Below are positions 63,326-64,000 of a stretch of DNA of 64,000 nt, piece by piece. The stretch comes from Chrysaora quinquecirrha. Lineage: Eukaryota; Cnidaria; Scyphozoa; Semaeostomeae; Pelagiidae. The stretch's first letter is position 1, and every line of letters begins with the position of its first letter. Under the pieces are notes generated by a model, which saw only the letters and a program-made list of their open reading frames with translations, had not been told where the DNA came from and did not search any database. The position numbers and the translations under genes are program-made. The DNA is taken from the NCBI GenBank assembly GCA_014526335.1, contig JACTAT010000014.1:7670659-7734658 (forward strand), read 5' to 3'.

Positions 63326-64000
63326 CTGTAAAGCCTACAATCATGGAAGAATTTGTTAGAAAAGTTAGACGTACTGATAGAAGTGGACACTTAAAGGGGC
63401 TGCAGCCGTGCAACGGAAATCAATTTCCACTTGCTTGAAAAATAGTAGGAAAATTACTAAAATATGGTCTCGGGTCTCACCCTCACTCATAAACGACACC
63501 ATGTTTATCACTGTATTCAGAAACAACTGTATTCGAGTATTAGACAAAAAAAGTTGTGAAGTTTGTCTTATGTTTCCACTTTTCATCGCAAATTTTGACA
63601 TTTTTACACTACCGCAGAGGAAAGGCTAGGGTATTGTAACCGCATGAAGAGTGGTAATTTAAACAAAGAGACATATGCGGTCCATTCTGGGAAAGACAAA
63701 ATTTCGACGAAATATTCAGAATTGTTGAAGCAATCTTATGTGCCGCAAAGCCTAGGTATAAAGCTCATAATGTTAAATCTCCATTAAGGGAATTTGACCA
63801 TAAAGCTTTCGATTTGTAGGGAAAGTCATCAAAGTGAATATTTTCAAATAATGTAGCGTTCAAAACTGAGTAGCAAATTAATATTATTCGCGTTTATAAA
63901 TGCTGTTTCCGACATCGTTTTAGACATGATAATGAACGCCCATCATGATCATGACAAGCCTTTAATATTTTTCTGGGCAGCGTTTCGGGAGAGATTCGTT
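63326..64000. other. Intron at the window edge
   Basis: No exon with splice sites and family similarity is seen, so the next upstream spectrin exon lies outside. The plus and minus open frames at 63365-63629 are not convincing. Confidence 0.5.

Larger units (their letters stand above)
58415..62299. other. 3.9-kb intron between spectrin end and DH1 linker
   Basis: It holds the ACTAT satellite, an FB1-like MITE and an FB2 element. No exon is found, and the flanking phases join directly. Confidence 0.6.

Noticed and set aside
62594..62767. Functional tRNA gene suggested by box-A- and box-B-like words
   Set aside because: No complete cloverleaf or anticodon stem could be drawn, and three similar copies with CACCTT tails indicate a SINE.

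Overview
This is eukaryotic, intron-rich, AT-rich DNA. It carries one recognisable host gene, on the minus strand, that fills almost the whole window. The gene is a Trio/Kalirin-family protein: a dual Rho guanine-nucleotide exchange factor with a C-terminal protein kinase. I assembled 43 coding exons by matching splice signals, reading frame and family similarity. They run from the last spectrin-repeat region at 63.3 kb to the stop codon at 1161. The 5' part (Sec14 domain and most spectrin repeats) lies beyond the right edge. The domain order is spectrin end, DH1, PH1, SH3-1, long linker, DH2, PH2, linker, SH3-2, basic/acidic linker, Ig, FN3, kinase, serine-rich tail. That is the full-length animal Trio/Kalirin layout. 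Protein divergence, introns averaging about 1.3 kb and many short non-autonomous transposons suggest an early-branching animal. An anthozoan cnidarian is my best guess, by inference only.

Layout from the gene's 5' to 3' end: spectrin end 62.3-63.3 kb; DH1 49.9-58.4 kb; PH1 46.5-48.5 kb; linker 41.9-45.4 kb; SH3-1 36.8-37.0 kb; Ser/Arg-rich linker 33.6-36.2 kb; DH2 29.7-33.4 kb; PH2 27.9-29.6 kb; linker 17.5-25.7 kb; SH3-2 15.4-15.6 kb; Ig 11.8-12.3 kb; FN3 10.5-10.8 kb; kinase 2.2-6.2 kb; C-terminal tail 1.2-2.05 kb. All exon phases agree, and the exon lengths sum to an intact frame only if two single missing bases, both in A4 runs of the PH2 exons, are allowed for. Two further ATG-bearing exons (near 43.1 kb and 19.9 kb) have donors in the right phase to join downstream exons. 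They look like internal first exons for short isoforms (SH3-DH2-PH2-to-kinase and SH3-Ig-FN3-kinase).

The introns are full of repeats. There is a TA-flanked foldback MITE family (TIRs CACKC...GMGTG), a second palindromic family ending in a GGCCCTGGCCAAACGATC-like sequence (one locus tandemly expanded to about 0.9 kb), a 0.6 kb near-perfect palindrome inside the kinase region, and a 348-bp element with a 9-bp target-site duplication. There are also tRNA-like SINEs, one decayed LINE, and large GAT, ACTAT and GATTCACC satellites. I saw no rRNA, intact tRNA, CRISPR array or second host protein gene.
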